This document shows positions 10,212-20,646 of a DNA stretch of 64,000 nt, in pieces. The DNA is from Sphaeramia orbicularis. Lineage: Eukaryota > Chordata > Actinopteri > Kurtiformes > Apogonidae. Position 1 is the stretch's first letter. The number at the start of each line of letters is the position of its first letter. Position numbers and translations under genes: made by a program. The notes under the pieces are model-generated. The model made no database searches and was not told the DNA's origin. It worked only from the letters and a program-made list of their open reading frames with translations. Where the stretch lies: assembly GCF_902148855.1 (NCBI RefSeq), contig NC_043964.1:34294898-34358897 (forward strand), given 5' to 3'.

Positions 10212-11510
10212 GAATCTGTACTGGACTCTGGGGACAATTTGTTTACAGTAGCTCCTCCTACATCAGATTCATAGTGAACCTACTGAATAATAATGAGGTC
10301 ATTTTAATATTAAATAAAAAAGACTTTCACCTCCAATACAGTAAATAGCAGTTGTGAGAATATTATTTACCCTCAAAGACATAGAACTATTTTTGTTGTG
10401 ACTTCCTATATTTAACTCTTCCTTTATCACTGTTCATTATGATATTTCTCTCAGCAGTTTTCCTTTATTTCATTTACTGGTTGTGTAGATGTTCATAAAG
10501 GTGCAGATTAAATTCAATGGTTTAACTGAAAATCAAAATATATTATTGACTAAACCTAAATAAAACCTTTTATAACTACTGTTATTTGTCAGACTCCATG
10601 GGTTTTACTGGTGAATCAATGCTGCAGCAGATGAAAGTGTTTCCACATTCACTAAAGAGTCTGAATGTCCAAATGGGTCATATCTGATGTTCATGAAAAG
10701 CTGAGAAACTGCATTTCACACCAATTATTTACATGTATTAACAGGATAATTGGTTCAATGGTTATAAAACATTTTAGATCCATAGATGCTTTTGGTCACT
10801 ACATATGACATGAATTTAATTAAAATTTTAACTGACAAAAATGCATCATAATTTCATGTGATTGAAAAATAAGTAAAAGAAATTAATAAATGATATTCAT
10901 CAGTGCGGAATTATACGAGATTATTGTGCATGTATGTTAACTATCTGATAATATTTTGTCATTACATCAAGAGTTTTCTGCAGATGTACAGATTTAAAAC
11001 ACTTAGACAGTAATTGCAGATGTTTTAAAGTCATAAATATGCAAAAAATCATGAAGCTTCAAGGAAAAAAAACATTCTCAAAACTGAAAAATAAGACTGG
11101 AATTGAAAATGTTTTAATTCTCATCAACATGCACCACAGTTAGTGCATATAGTCATTTACTAAAAATCTCATAAAGAGAAAACAACACTTCAGTGACAGC
11201 ACTGTTTGAAAGAGATGGTTTGTTTGTTTGAACCATGAAAAATTATTTATTAACATCAGTTTTTATTCAGTATTGTCTGCTCATCATTTCATACAATAAA
11301 CCAACATTTTAGACTGAAAACAATCCTCAAAGTCATGTTTTGGTCAAATGTTTCTCCTGTCATTTTTTTCTTCATGTGAAGTCGACTCTTTAGTTCTAAA
11401 TATTTCTGGACATAATATTTAGTGGAAACTGAACAAATGTGTTGTGAAATTCATTCATGTACTTTTGAGATAATATTGTTTGACTCAAACCCTTAATGTG
11501 TGTGTGCACA
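10212..11510. other. Intergenic flank between V2 and V3
   Basis: AT-rich DNA with no gene. It is the family-B upstream / family-C downstream flank, closely matched at 22.2-23.6, 36.5-37.9 and 48.4-49.7 kb. It includes the 'gggtcatatctgatgttcatgaaaag' type module near 10672. Confidence 0.7.
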
Positions 11511-11549
11511 GGTTTTTATTCAGCTGCTCCACTGTCTTCAGTCACTGTG

Positions 11550-12006
11550 TCTGCGAGCACAGAAGTAAACAGCAGAATCGTCTGTTGTCAGACTGGTGAT
11601 TTCCAGGTACTGAGTGCTGCTGGGAACATTTTCAGCCATGGTGAAACGTCTTTGGAAAGAGCTGCCATAGAGAGGAGAATTACTGCCTGTGTCCATTCTC
11701 CCAATCCATTCCAGAGCTTGTCCCGGCCTCTGTCGTATCCAGTGGATGTTTCTGCTCGTCATGCTATAACCAGAAATGACACATGACATCTGCACTGTGT
11801 CTCCAGGTCTTTTCACCTCAGAGGATGACTGGTCCAGTTTGATCTCACACCAAACTCCTGTAAACAAAGAAAAAAGGAATCAAATACACTGTATCACAGG
11901 TTCGATATTTAACACAGAGTCATTTAAATGTGTTCAAGTACATGATCCTTTTACCATGTATGTGAAGTATAAACACAAATACAGTCCATGTGAGTGTATT
12001 TTCCAT
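11550..12006 (-). CDS. IGHV: V3: IGHV family C
   Basis: Leader exon 11955-12006 encodes [18 protein letters not shown] 97-nt GT/AG intron and V exon 11550-11857 follow. The mature chain starts near [18 protein letters not shown]. It has CDR1 [13 protein letters not shown]2 [17 protein letters not shown]2 [11 protein letters not shown] and the end [11 protein letters not shown]. The FR1 Cys lies in VQMSC. The RSS is at 11511-11549: CACAGTG, 23-bp spacer, ATAAAAACC. The promoter has ATGCAAAG (minus strand, 12106-12113), one base off the octamer, and a TATA-like TTATAAAT at 12089-12096. Open throughout. Confidence 0.9.
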
Positions 12007-12355
12007 TATGAATGATGATCAGTTCTATTTAGATGAAAAACTCTCCCAGTTGTTCTTTGACAAATGCTGTGAGAGTTGATTGTGCTGCATTTATAAGCAA
12101 TAAAACTTTGCATAGACCTCCCCCTACTGGTATAAAAGGGAAAAACTTGGGTTGTTCTCAAGAGTAATCGATTCCTTCAGGAGTCCTGAAACATTTTGCT
12201 TGATTCATTATGTAATGAAAAAAAAAAACAAACAAACAAAAAAAACCAAGAAAAAAACAAAACAAAAACAAAGGTTTGGGAACTGATATCACATTAAAAC
12301 AAAGTCACAGGAAGGTAATTAATTATTTAAGAATTGTTTTAGTTGAGTTTAGTGG

Positions 12356-12565
12356 AATTTGACCTTGTTTTGTTTTTCTGATACATTGTTCTATGTGTGT
12401 TATTTTTCCATGTGTGTGACAGTCTTCAGTCTCTGCTCTCATCACCAGAGCCTTTGCGCGTCCCCGTGACTTCTCCCTCTTCATCCTTGAATGTAACTTC
12501 CGGTGGACACATGGAAAAATAACACACACAGAACAATGTATCAGACAATCAAAACAAGGTCAAAT
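12356..12565. mobile_element. Foldback/MITE-like inverted repeat
   Basis: Arms of about 55 bp (12356-12414 and 12508-12565) are inverted copies with few mismatches, starting TTTGACCTTGTTTTG. They surround a roughly 90-bp loop. AATT on both outer sides may be a target duplication. It is absent from the equivalent V17-V18 interval. Confidence 0.7.
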
Positions 12566-13547
12566 TGCACTATTGAAGAAAAAAGTCACCGAACATCAGC
12601 GTACGCGCTCTTACTTTGTAGAGCGTCATGCGCACTTTTACGCACAGAAAGTCCAACATACTCCAAACTAAAACATATTCTACATGGGTCGTACTTTATT
12701 CTATAAAACCACAATGCAGTATAAGCGTCAATTTACACATATACTAAAGTGAAACAAGTAAAAACTACATGGAAAAAAACAGACAGTGCTTCAGTCATGT
12801 AGAAAATCCACTAAATGGAACTGCGTGAACTTTACCTTTCTTCTTCAGATGTTGCTCCATCAGTCGCTCCTTCAGTCCCAAATCCATCCGTAAACCTCCA
12901 GGGGGGTCATGGAACTTGGGATGTCCGTTTTGCTTACATTTTCCAACACTAGATCTCCGTTATGCGCTCCGGTTCTCCGCTCCGTGAATCCGCTCTGCTG
13001 TGTGCTCCCCGTCACCGAATGGCTTATTTTGCGGCTTCTAGAACGGGTGCCCGTGAAATTTTCGCATTGACCCAAGAATGTCCATAAAGCACAGTGTCTC
13101 AGGTTTCAGAAACTGTTGGAATTTTTCCGATCGGACAAATAATGAAAGAGTTACGGTCATCTAAACTACACATGCATAGGGCACAGGACTGCAGGTACAG
13201 GTGTGTCTGACCTGACCGACCTGTCCGATCCCGAATGCAGATCCCAATGCAAAAACTATTGCGTTATAACGCAATACTTTTGCGTTTAAACGCAATACTT
13301 TTGCATTATAACGCAAAAACTATTGCATTATAACGCAATACTTTTGAACTATTGCGTTACAACGCAATACATTTTTTTCTCATGTCCCTTCCCGGGCTCC
13401 GTACTCGTAAACTCAGAAAAACAGCGCTGATTTTTTTTTTTTAAACTTATTTTTTCTCGTAATTATGAGATAATTATCTCATTAATTCAGAAAAACAGAG
13501 CCGAAATTATTTTTTGTGTGAATGCAATACGCTTCCGTAGACTTCAA
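12566..13547. other. Unidentified CpG-bearing insert
   Basis: This stretch interrupts the C-to-D flank: family-type sequence stops near 12355 and resumes at 'aattcaactgatgtctt' (about 13548). It is richer in CG than its surroundings. It contains a palindrome array (13257-13370) and a 'taattatgagataattatctcatta' type segment near 13460. No coding frame is recognised. It is probably part of a transposable element. Confidence 0.5.
13257..13370. repeat. Array of short palindromes around GCGTTATAACGC
   Basis: Five spaced near-copies are seen. The first (ATTGCGTTATAACGCAAT, 13258-13275) and second (TTGCGTTTAAACGCAA, 13280-13295) are perfect palindromes. Most are separated by 'actttt' or 'aaaact' linkers. 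Confidence 0.85.
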
Positions 13548-13640
13548 ATTCAACTGATGTCTTAAAAAAAGTTCTTTTCTACAGTATATGTACTCTTTAT
13601 TTCTTTCTGGGGTCATGTGTAATACAGTCTGGATGGTTTG

Positions 13641-13678
13641 GGTATTTGTGCAGGTCTGTTGGTGTTTGTGTCACTGTG
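13641..13678 (-). promoter_or_regulatory. RSS of V4 with 22-bp spacer
   Basis: Minus strand: heptamer CACAGTG, 22-bp spacer, nonamer ACAAATACC (8 of 9 to the ACAAAAACC consensus). Forcing a 23-bp spacer gives a much poorer nonamer. V18 and V30 have the same spacing. Confidence 0.8.
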
Positions 13679-14118
13679 CGGTAAGGTACACAGTAATAAA
13701 CAGCTGTGTCTTCAGGCTGTAGGTTTTGTGCTGTAATAGTTACTGTTCTGGCAGATGTGTCCCTGCTGAAGCTAAATTTGTTCTTAAAAGCATCATTCTG
13801 TGGTAGACCTCCTCCACCCCACAGGTGGAAAATCCAGTCCATTGGTTTTCCTTCACGCTGTCTGATCCAACCTGTTGCATAGCTGTCGTCAGTCAGAGAA
13901 TAACCAGAGACCTGACAGCTGATGGTCAAAGTGTGTCCAGGCTGCAGGACCACTGAGTCTGGCTGGATCAGGTCTATACTGTACACACCTGTGGAAACAC
14001 AAACCAACATTATCTCCATCATTCATCTGACTGATACATGTTTACCATGTGTTTAGTAAAGTCACAGTTTCTCACAGGATCCAGATGCCAACAGCAGTAT
14101 CAGAGCTACAGAGAACAT
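13679..14118 (-). CDS. IGHV: V4: IGHV family D
   Basis: Leader exon 14076-14118 encodes MFSVALILLLASGS. An 87-nt intron and V exon 13679-13988 follow. The mature chain starts near YSIDLIQPDSVVLQPGH and has FR1 Cys in TISC. CDR1 is GYSLTDDSYATGW (two residues longer than in the other families), FR2 is WIRQREGKPMDWIF, and CDR2 is HLWGGGGLPQ. The end is [12 protein letters not shown]. The FR2 KPMDW replaces the usual KGLEW. The octamer-like ATGTAAAT (minus strand, 14196-14203) lies upstream, with TTATAATG between it and the leader. Open throughout. Confidence 0.88.
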
Positions 14119-14311
14119 GACTGATGATGTAGATGAACTGCAGGGATCTCCTCTAACTGACACAAACACACATCACTTCATTATAACTAATAGTCATTTA
14201 CATATTGTTGAATAAACAATTAGAGCTTTTTCATAATCAGTACGGAACACAGTATAAGTATCCTAACTATGATGCTGTTGAAACTGCATTTGGAAATGAA
14301 TCCATTTATAA

Positions 14312-14556
14312 CTAGAAGCACTCGGAGAGCGGAGACCTCCTCCAAGGCTGATCAGTGGCCCCCCCCATGGGCCCCCTCACCCCCATTAACCACCAAAATT
14401 AATCATTTCTTCCTTATCCCATTTCCAACAAACCCTGAAAATTTCATCCAAATCTGTCCATAACTTTTTGAGTTATGTTGCACACTAACGGACAGACAAA
14501 CAAACAAACAAACAGACAAACAAACTCTGGCAAAAACATAACCTCCTTGGCGGAGG
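14312..14556. mobile_element. Inverted-end interspersed repeat, copy 1
   Basis: It starts CTAGAAGCACTCGGAGAGC and ends CCTTGGCGGAGG. A subterminal inverted pair of about 13 bp (ACCTCC.CCAAGG / CCTTGGCGGAGGT) lies near the ends. Within is a segment 'aaaatttcatccaaatctgtcc..actttttgagtta'. The paralogous flank of V18 (near 39845) lacks it. Further copies are at 29211-29474 and 31987-32218. Confidence 0.75.
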
Positions 14557-14921
14557 TAATAACTAACTAACTAACTAACCAACTTTGGTTACATGAAGAA
14601 TCTGTGTTCATGTTTTATAAAAATATTTTTTCTTTCCACATCAAAAACCAAAGTAACTCAAAAATTATTGAATCATAAGATTGTAACTCTTTAGAGGTTT
14701 GTAGTTTTTAAATGAAAACTCCTAAATTAATTGAAGATGTTTGCATGTGATGCTAAAGTAAAGTTGCAGAAAAAATACATAGAAAATTCAACAGATGAGG
14801 ATATTGAAAAAGAGAATCAAGTGATGAAAGAGGAGGTGTATGTTTGTTAGAAAGCGATAAGTTAATTATACTGCATGAATTAGGATTTTGTACAGCTTCT
14901 TCACTAACTCCAGTCACTGTG

Positions 14922-15354
14922 TCTCTCGTGCACAATAATAAACAGCAGAATCCTCAGTTTTCAGACTGTTCATCTGCAGATACAGCTGGTTTCTGCCGTT
15001 GTCTCTGGAGATGGTGAAACGGCCTTGGACTGACTGGGAATAGGAAATGCTCCCACCACTATACATAGTAGCAATCCACTCCAGTCCTTTTCCAGGAGCC
15101 TGTCTGATCCAGGCCATAGCATTGCCACTGACTGACAGACCAGATGTTGTACAGGTCAGTCTGAGATTCTCCAGGTCTTTTTACTGCAGGTTCAGATTCA
15201 GTCAGAGTCTGACCATCAACACCTGTTCAAGGAGAAAAAGTGCATTAGACCTGCATCACAGTTTGACTCCAGATGGATTTGTTATTAATTGTTTGGTATC
15301 TTCACCTGCCCAGCAGATAATGAAAAGCAGCAGTCCTGTCCTATAGTCCATCAT
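14922..15354 (-). pseudogene. V5: IGHV family A pseudogene (frameshift)
   Basis: Leader exon 15306-15354 is open ([17 protein letters not shown]). An 83-nt intron and V exon 14922-15222 follow. A 2-nt deletion in FR1 (near 15162, within the codons for E-S-H-R) shifts the frame before the first Cys. Downstream, the original frame still reads CDR1 [14 protein letters not shown]2 [11 protein letters not shown] and YYCARE. The RSS at 14883-14921 is consensus, and the octamer-like TTTTGCAT (15421-15428) is kept. It could still be rearranged but not translated. Confidence 0.85.
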
Positions 15355-15488
15355 GTTCAACTGCTCTGTTCTCTGTTGTCCTCTCTGCACTCACATAAGT
15401 AGAGGTGGAGGACATCTAAGTTTTGCATCAACTCCTTCTTTGGTTTTCACACGAAGGGGCATAAAAAGCTTCAAAGACAGGAGTTAGT

Positions 15489-15519
<31 letters not shown>

Positions 15520-15577
15520 GACTAGTATTAGTAGTAAAAGTAGGAGTTGTAGTATTTACTTTATATCAAATAGAGGT

Positions 15578-17215
15578 TGTAGCCGCATGACGGTGGAGTG
15601 AGTGAACAGAGTCGAAAACAGAATTATAAATTATATTATCTTCCTCTCCGTGTCAAACCAAATTTCTGAACAACCATGCTGATTGGTTGGTTAGCAGGTC
15701 AGTGCATGGACATCCTCTGCAAATGACATTTACGAAGACAGATGATCTTAAGGAATGAGCCTAATGGACTTGGTGTTTACACTTAGTCGACTTTGTCCTC
15801 TCAACATCTGTGTTTTATTATGTTGCTTATCAAGAGGAGAAGATGAACCCAGAAACAAACAAAGGACTGAATGACAAAATCACTCTATGTGCCAGGTTAA
15901 TAATGTATTACACTATGTGTTAATGTTGATTAAGTCAGCACGTTAACTCTTTTATGCACGTAATACTTAAGCCATTTGCCTGACCTGTGGTTTCACATAT
16001 GTGTGTCCTGATCATGTTCACGGTGAATTATGTGAAAGTAAGAGTATCACTGCTTATAGCATGTCTGAATAATCATGCTATTATTTTACTGATGCTTAAG
16101 TGAGGTTACAGGTGATGTATAAAGTTTAAGTGATCTTATTTAAGGATCTTATTGAAGGATGCAAAGTTTTCTTACAAGGCTGCACAACATCCTCTCCCTC
16201 TCTGTCTTCCCAAGAGGGAAGAGAAATGTGATACTTTGAGATATGTAAATGACATACAAAGGACTTTGAATTCCCGCCGAAAACAGACAAAGAAGGCAAC
16301 GCCCCGAGGCATCGATGACTCATCAATATGCACGAGGAAGGCGTGCCGAGTTGGTTTTTGGACAAACTATAAAAGTAAATGAAACTAACTTTTCAACAGA
16401 GTCTTGTCCATCTTCTGGGCTCTCACAGAGCAGAGCAGAGTTTTTTCCATCTCCGGAGTCTTCTCCACCTCTCCCGGGCTCTCACCTACACAAAGAGTCT
16501 TGTCCATCTTCTGGGCTCTCACAGAGCTGTTCCACCTTCTAAGCTCTCCAAAGAGCTTTACCATCTTCACTGTTCTCCACTTCTCCTGGCGAGCTTTCCA
16601 GAACCAGCCGCCAGAGCCAGCTGTGAACCTCCTCCAGCCAGCAGAACTTCAGATCTCCAGACCTTCAGGCCTCCAGCGCAAGCACGTCGCTTCACAGCCT
16701 GTTCCTGCTTCGAACTACGTCAGAAGACTTCATCCATCCGCCGTCAAGGCCTCTCCAGCCTGCATCCTTCAGAAGGCCTCTAACTTGTAAGAAAACTTGC
16801 TCCTGATTTATCTGAGTTGGTGTTATTCCAATTTAAGTAGGTTTACCTCAACGTAACCTCACTAACGTTAGAATATCTTGAATATAGCTATCTGCCAACT
16901 TAATCTACATATTCTCCTGTCCATAATCTCCTGCTCCTTTTATCGTATTTGTCTCTTGTCTCTATGTTATGTGCGTGTCTTAGTTAGTTAATACATTATT
17001 TATATGTGTATAAATCCATTGCCTCAGTTGTGCTTTGTGTACTATTTTTCACACTCGGGTTCATCTGTGCAGTCCACGAACTATCACCTTTGCAAGATTT
17101 CTAAATGATTGTTTTGGGTTGATTTAAGTTTAAGCTTAGTTATAAATCTATAATTAAATTAATCAATAAATCAACACTCAATTAATAAATAATTTGGTAT
17201 CCTATTCTTGCTACA
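15578..17215. mobile_element. Solo LTR fossil (long, about 1.64 kb)
   Basis: The element starts TGTAGCCGC and ends TTGCTACA (TG..CA with inverted TGTAGC/GCTACA). It is flanked by the 4-bp repeat AGGT (15574-15577 and 17216-17219). The same flank without it is seen upstream of V19 (about 41446) and V26 (about 53266). A TATA-like CTATAAAAG (near 16368) and AATAAA motifs near the right end fit an LTR. No internal region or second LTR is present. The family is uncertain; a retroviral-type solo LTR is inferred from termini and duplication. Confidence 0.7.
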
Positions 17216-18326
17216 AGGTGAAAAGGTTGTATTAACTGTGGATTCGGTGACTTAACCTCTTATTGTACAATCACCTCCTATATTTCAGTCAAAATGGTCT
17301 GATATACAACCTAATTACTTTACTTCTTTTTTTCTTTTTTTTAAACATTATATTGCATTTAGCAGACACTTTTATCCAAAGTGACAAACAAAAGAGAGGA
17401 TCAAATCAAGCATCAGTACTAAAATACAATAAGAAAAACATTATCAAATGAAAGAAAAAATACTGGGTGAAATGCAATTGTAGCAACAGGAGCAACCTAA
17501 TAAATTGACATGACTACTGACAGTATTGACCTGATAAATTATAATGAATGACAATAATAAACCATTACAGAATGAACTGTTGTAGTGATTTTGAACATCA
17601 TCTGTAGTTGTATGTTAAGATGTGAACAGCAGAGTTAGAATTTAGTTCAACAAAATAATAAAGTTATTTTGAAAAAAAAACTCTCAGAACAGCTATCCAT
17701 GAGACGAAAAAATGCATGAGTTAACTTTTATATAATTAAAAACCAATATATATGTATAAAATAAGCGTAAAATAAGCAGTGAGAGTGGAAATGACTTTTA
17801 TTTTTTATATTAAATTACCTTTAGCACGGCTTTTTCTTGACTAGTAAATAAAAACAAATGTGCAAATGTTTCATAAGTATTACAGTTTTTAAGTGTACTT
17901 CATTGATATTAAGATCTGGGTTTTCATCATCTTCAGTACCGTTTTGAAGGTAATCATGCACTTTTAATAAATAAAAACTAATTTTGATAGAAATATTACA
18001 GTTGTGTTCAGTCACTGTTGAAGGTTCAAAATAAGTTTTCATTTGCTGTGAGTTTTTCTGCAGGTCTGTGCTTCATATCTAAAAAGAAAAAGGAAATTAG
18101 GTCCACTACAGGCTCTTTTAATGCAGTATAACTTCCTCATTAACTTTAATCACAACCTCATACAAAATAAACTTGAACATTTGATCATTTATTTTCACTA
18201 ATCACTCATTCCAGTATAAATTCCTAATAATGGGATTGATTAGAATATCTGTGGATGCAGGAAACAGCAACTTGATATCCACAACCCACTAGTGTTCATA
18301 TAAAGTAACAACAACATTGTTTTTGA
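17216..18326. other. Intergenic flank between V5 and V6
   Basis: AT-rich, no gene. It is homologous to the flanks at 41.4-42.5 and 53.3-54.4 kb (shared 'tgtacaatcacctcctatatttcag', 'gacagtattgacctgataaatt' and 'gtaatcatgcacttttaataaat'). Confidence 0.7.
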
Positions 18327-18365
18327 GGATTTTGTACAGCTGATTCACTAACTCCAGTCACTGTG

Positions 18366-18809
18366 TCTCTCGTGCACAATAATAAACAGCAGAATCTTCA
18401 GTTTTCAGACTGTTCATCTGCAGATACAGCTGGTTTCTGCCGTTGTCTCTGGAGATGGTGAAACGACCTTGGACTGACTGGGAATAGAAGATGTTACTGC
18501 TATCCCTCTGAATCCAAGCGATCCACTCCAGTCCTTTTCCAGGAGCCTGTCTGATCCAGGCCATGTGAGAGCCACTGAAGGAGAATCCAGATGTTGTACA
18601 GGTCAGTCTGTGGGATTCTCCAGGTCTTTTTACTGCCGGGTCAGATTCTATCAGAGTCTGACCCCAAACACCTATGAAGACAAATGAGAAAACAGGAAAT
18701 GTCTATAAGCTGTTAGGCTTTTAATATGAACCTGATCTTCAGACTGGTGAATATCTTGACCTGCCCAGCAGATAGTTAAGAGCAGCAGTCCTGTCCTACA
18801 GTCCATCAT
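18366..18809 (-). CDS. IGHV: V6: IGHV family A
   Basis: Leader exon 18761-18809 ([17 protein letters not shown]). An 89-nt intron with donor GTCAAG and acceptor CATAG follows, then V exon 18366-18671. The mature start is [18 protein letters not shown], a subgroup shared with V22 and V32. CDR1 [14 protein letters not shown]2 [12 protein letters not shown], end YYCARE. RSS 18327-18365 is CACAGTG/23/ACAAAATCC. The octamer is one base off (TTTTGCAT, 18869-18876). Open. Confidence 0.9.
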
Positions 18810-18876
18810 GTTCAACTGTTCTCACATGCCTCCTGCAGTCAGATAAGTAGAGGAGGAGGACTTCTGAGTTTTGCAT

Positions 18877-19743
18877 CGACTCCACCTAAAAAACAAACTG
18901 TGAACAGACAAACACTTGGTTCTTAAAAATCAGCACAGAATGAAACTTTTTTTTTTTTTTTTTTTTTTAGGTCTATTCCATTATGTCAAATAGTGAGGAG
19001 AAAATTATAAATATAAGTAAACAAGCAACTTGTACAAAATAAAAATATTCACTAAAGTTAAAGCCTTTAGCTGTATATCATTCTCATTTTATCTTTTAAT
19101 CTCCTCATCTTGTTAATCAATGTCATTCAAATTTTAATTTATAATCAAAATGCTTTGAAATGCAGTAATATATTGGGTACATACCAGTATTAGCTGACAT
19201 TCCTGATATCACCCAATATCAGTATCTTCACATTAAATATATTTTCACTGATTGCATATTTATCTATTGTGTAATGTTTTTTTTTTATTTAGTTTTTTTT
19301 TTCATAAATGTGTATGTTTATTTCTATATTAATTCAATGATGATGCAGTGAAGGCTTAAAAACTTTAAAACAGTAACTATTGTTACATAAACATATTAAA
19401 AATAATTTTCTCACAAGGGTTAAGTAACAAAAAAGCAAAATAAAGAAACAGAAACTAACACAGGCATCAGTAGCAGCTATTGGCAAAAGTTATCCTGTTA
19501 CATTGATAATATCCATCAATAATCTGTGCATCTCTATCTCTATCTGTCTGGTTATTGTAAAGTAAAGGGTAAAATAATACATAATTGATAAATCACTAAG
19601 GAAGTGTCTGATATTTATAAAATAATAATAATCCAGAAGTCACCACAAAAATACTTCTAAAGATAAAGAGGGAAAATATTTTTTCCTTATATCATCTGAA
19701 AACATGTTTGTAACACAAACAAACAGAAATGGATAGATGAAGG
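18877..19743. other. Intergenic flank between V6 and V7
   Basis: No gene. This is the family-A4 upstream flank ('tctattccattatgtcaaatagtgagga'), repeated after V7, V10, V22, V28 and V32. It carries T-rich runs near 18950-18968 and 19278. Confidence 0.7.
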
Positions 19744-19782
19744 AGTTTTTGTATGACATTCCTATTAGTGTGTCTCACTGTG

Positions 19783-20224
19783 TCTCTTCGAGCACAGTAA
19801 TACACTGCTGTGTCCTCTGTCTTCAGACTGTTCATCTGCAGATACAGCTGGTTTCTGCCATTGTCTCTGGAGATGGTGAAACGACCTTGGACTGACTGGG
19901 AATAGTAGATGCCCCCACCACTATACAGAGTAGCGATCCACTCCAGTCCTTTTCCAGGAGCCTGTCTGATCCAGGCCAGATGGTTGCTACTGACTGGCAG
20001 ACCAGATGTTGTACAGGTCAGTCTGTGGGATTCTCCAGGTCTTTTTACTGCCGGGTCAGATTCGGTCAGAGTCTGACCATCAACACCTGCGAAGGCAAAT
20101 GAGAAAACAGGAAATGTTTATAAGCTGTTAGTCTTTTAATAAGAACCTGATCTTCAGACTGGTGAATATCTTGACCTGCCCAGCAGATAGTTAAGAGCAG
20201 CAGTCCTGTCCTACAGTCCATCAT
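19783..20224 (-). CDS. IGHV: V7: IGHV family A, mosaic 3' end
   Basis: Leader exon 20176-20224, 89-nt intron, V exon 19783-20086. It reads [22 protein letters not shown]1 [14 protein letters not shown]2 [11 protein letters not shown], then [13 protein letters not shown]. The V exon is easy to miss because it holds no Met in FR2. Its last about 45 coding bases and its RSS (19744-19782, nonamer ACAAAAACT, a different spacer) match V15/V21 of family B, not other A genes. The rest is A-type, so V7 looks like a recombinant. V28 is its near twin. Octamer-like TTTTGCAT at 20284-20291. Confidence 0.87.
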
Positions 20225-20331
20225 GTTCAACTGTTCTCACATGCCTCCTGCAGTCAGATAAGTAGAGGAGGAGGACTTCTGAGTTTTGCATTGACTCCAC
20301 CTAAAAAACAAACTGTGAACAGACAAACATT

Positions 20332-20634
20332 CATTCATTCATTTTCTGAACCCGCTTTATCCTCACTAGGGTCGCGGGGGTCGCTTGGAGCCTATCCCAG
20401 CTACATAGGGGCGAAGGCGGGGTACACCCTGGACATTTCGCCAGTTCATCGCAGGGCCGAACATATAGAGACAAACAATCACTCTCACATTCACACCTAT
20501 GGGCAATTTAGATTAACCAATTAACCTATTAGTGCATGTTTTTGGATGGTGGGAGGAAGCCGGAGTACCCGGAGAGAACCCACGCAGACACGGGGAGAAC
20601 ATGCAAACTCCACACAGAAAGGTCAAACAAAGGT
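20332..20634 (-). mobile_element. tRNA-derived SINE, 5'-truncated
   Basis: The minus-strand copy shares the body of the SINE at 29972-30359 but lacks its tRNA-like head. The tail is the (ATTC)n at the left end. It is flanked by a perfect 12-bp duplication CAGACAAACATT (20320-20331 and 20635-20646). The twin flank of V28 (about 57253) has one uninterrupted copy of that target. Confidence 0.9.
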
Positions 20635-20646
20635 CAGACAAACATT

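Noticed and set aside
11496-11786. Plus-strand frame over family C V exons (MCVCTGFYSAAPL..)
   Set aside because: Antisense shadow of the V exon.
16379-16783. Overlapping plus-strand frames of 128-134 residues
   Set aside because: They lie inside the solo LTR fossil in a pyrimidine-rich stretch; no domain recognised.
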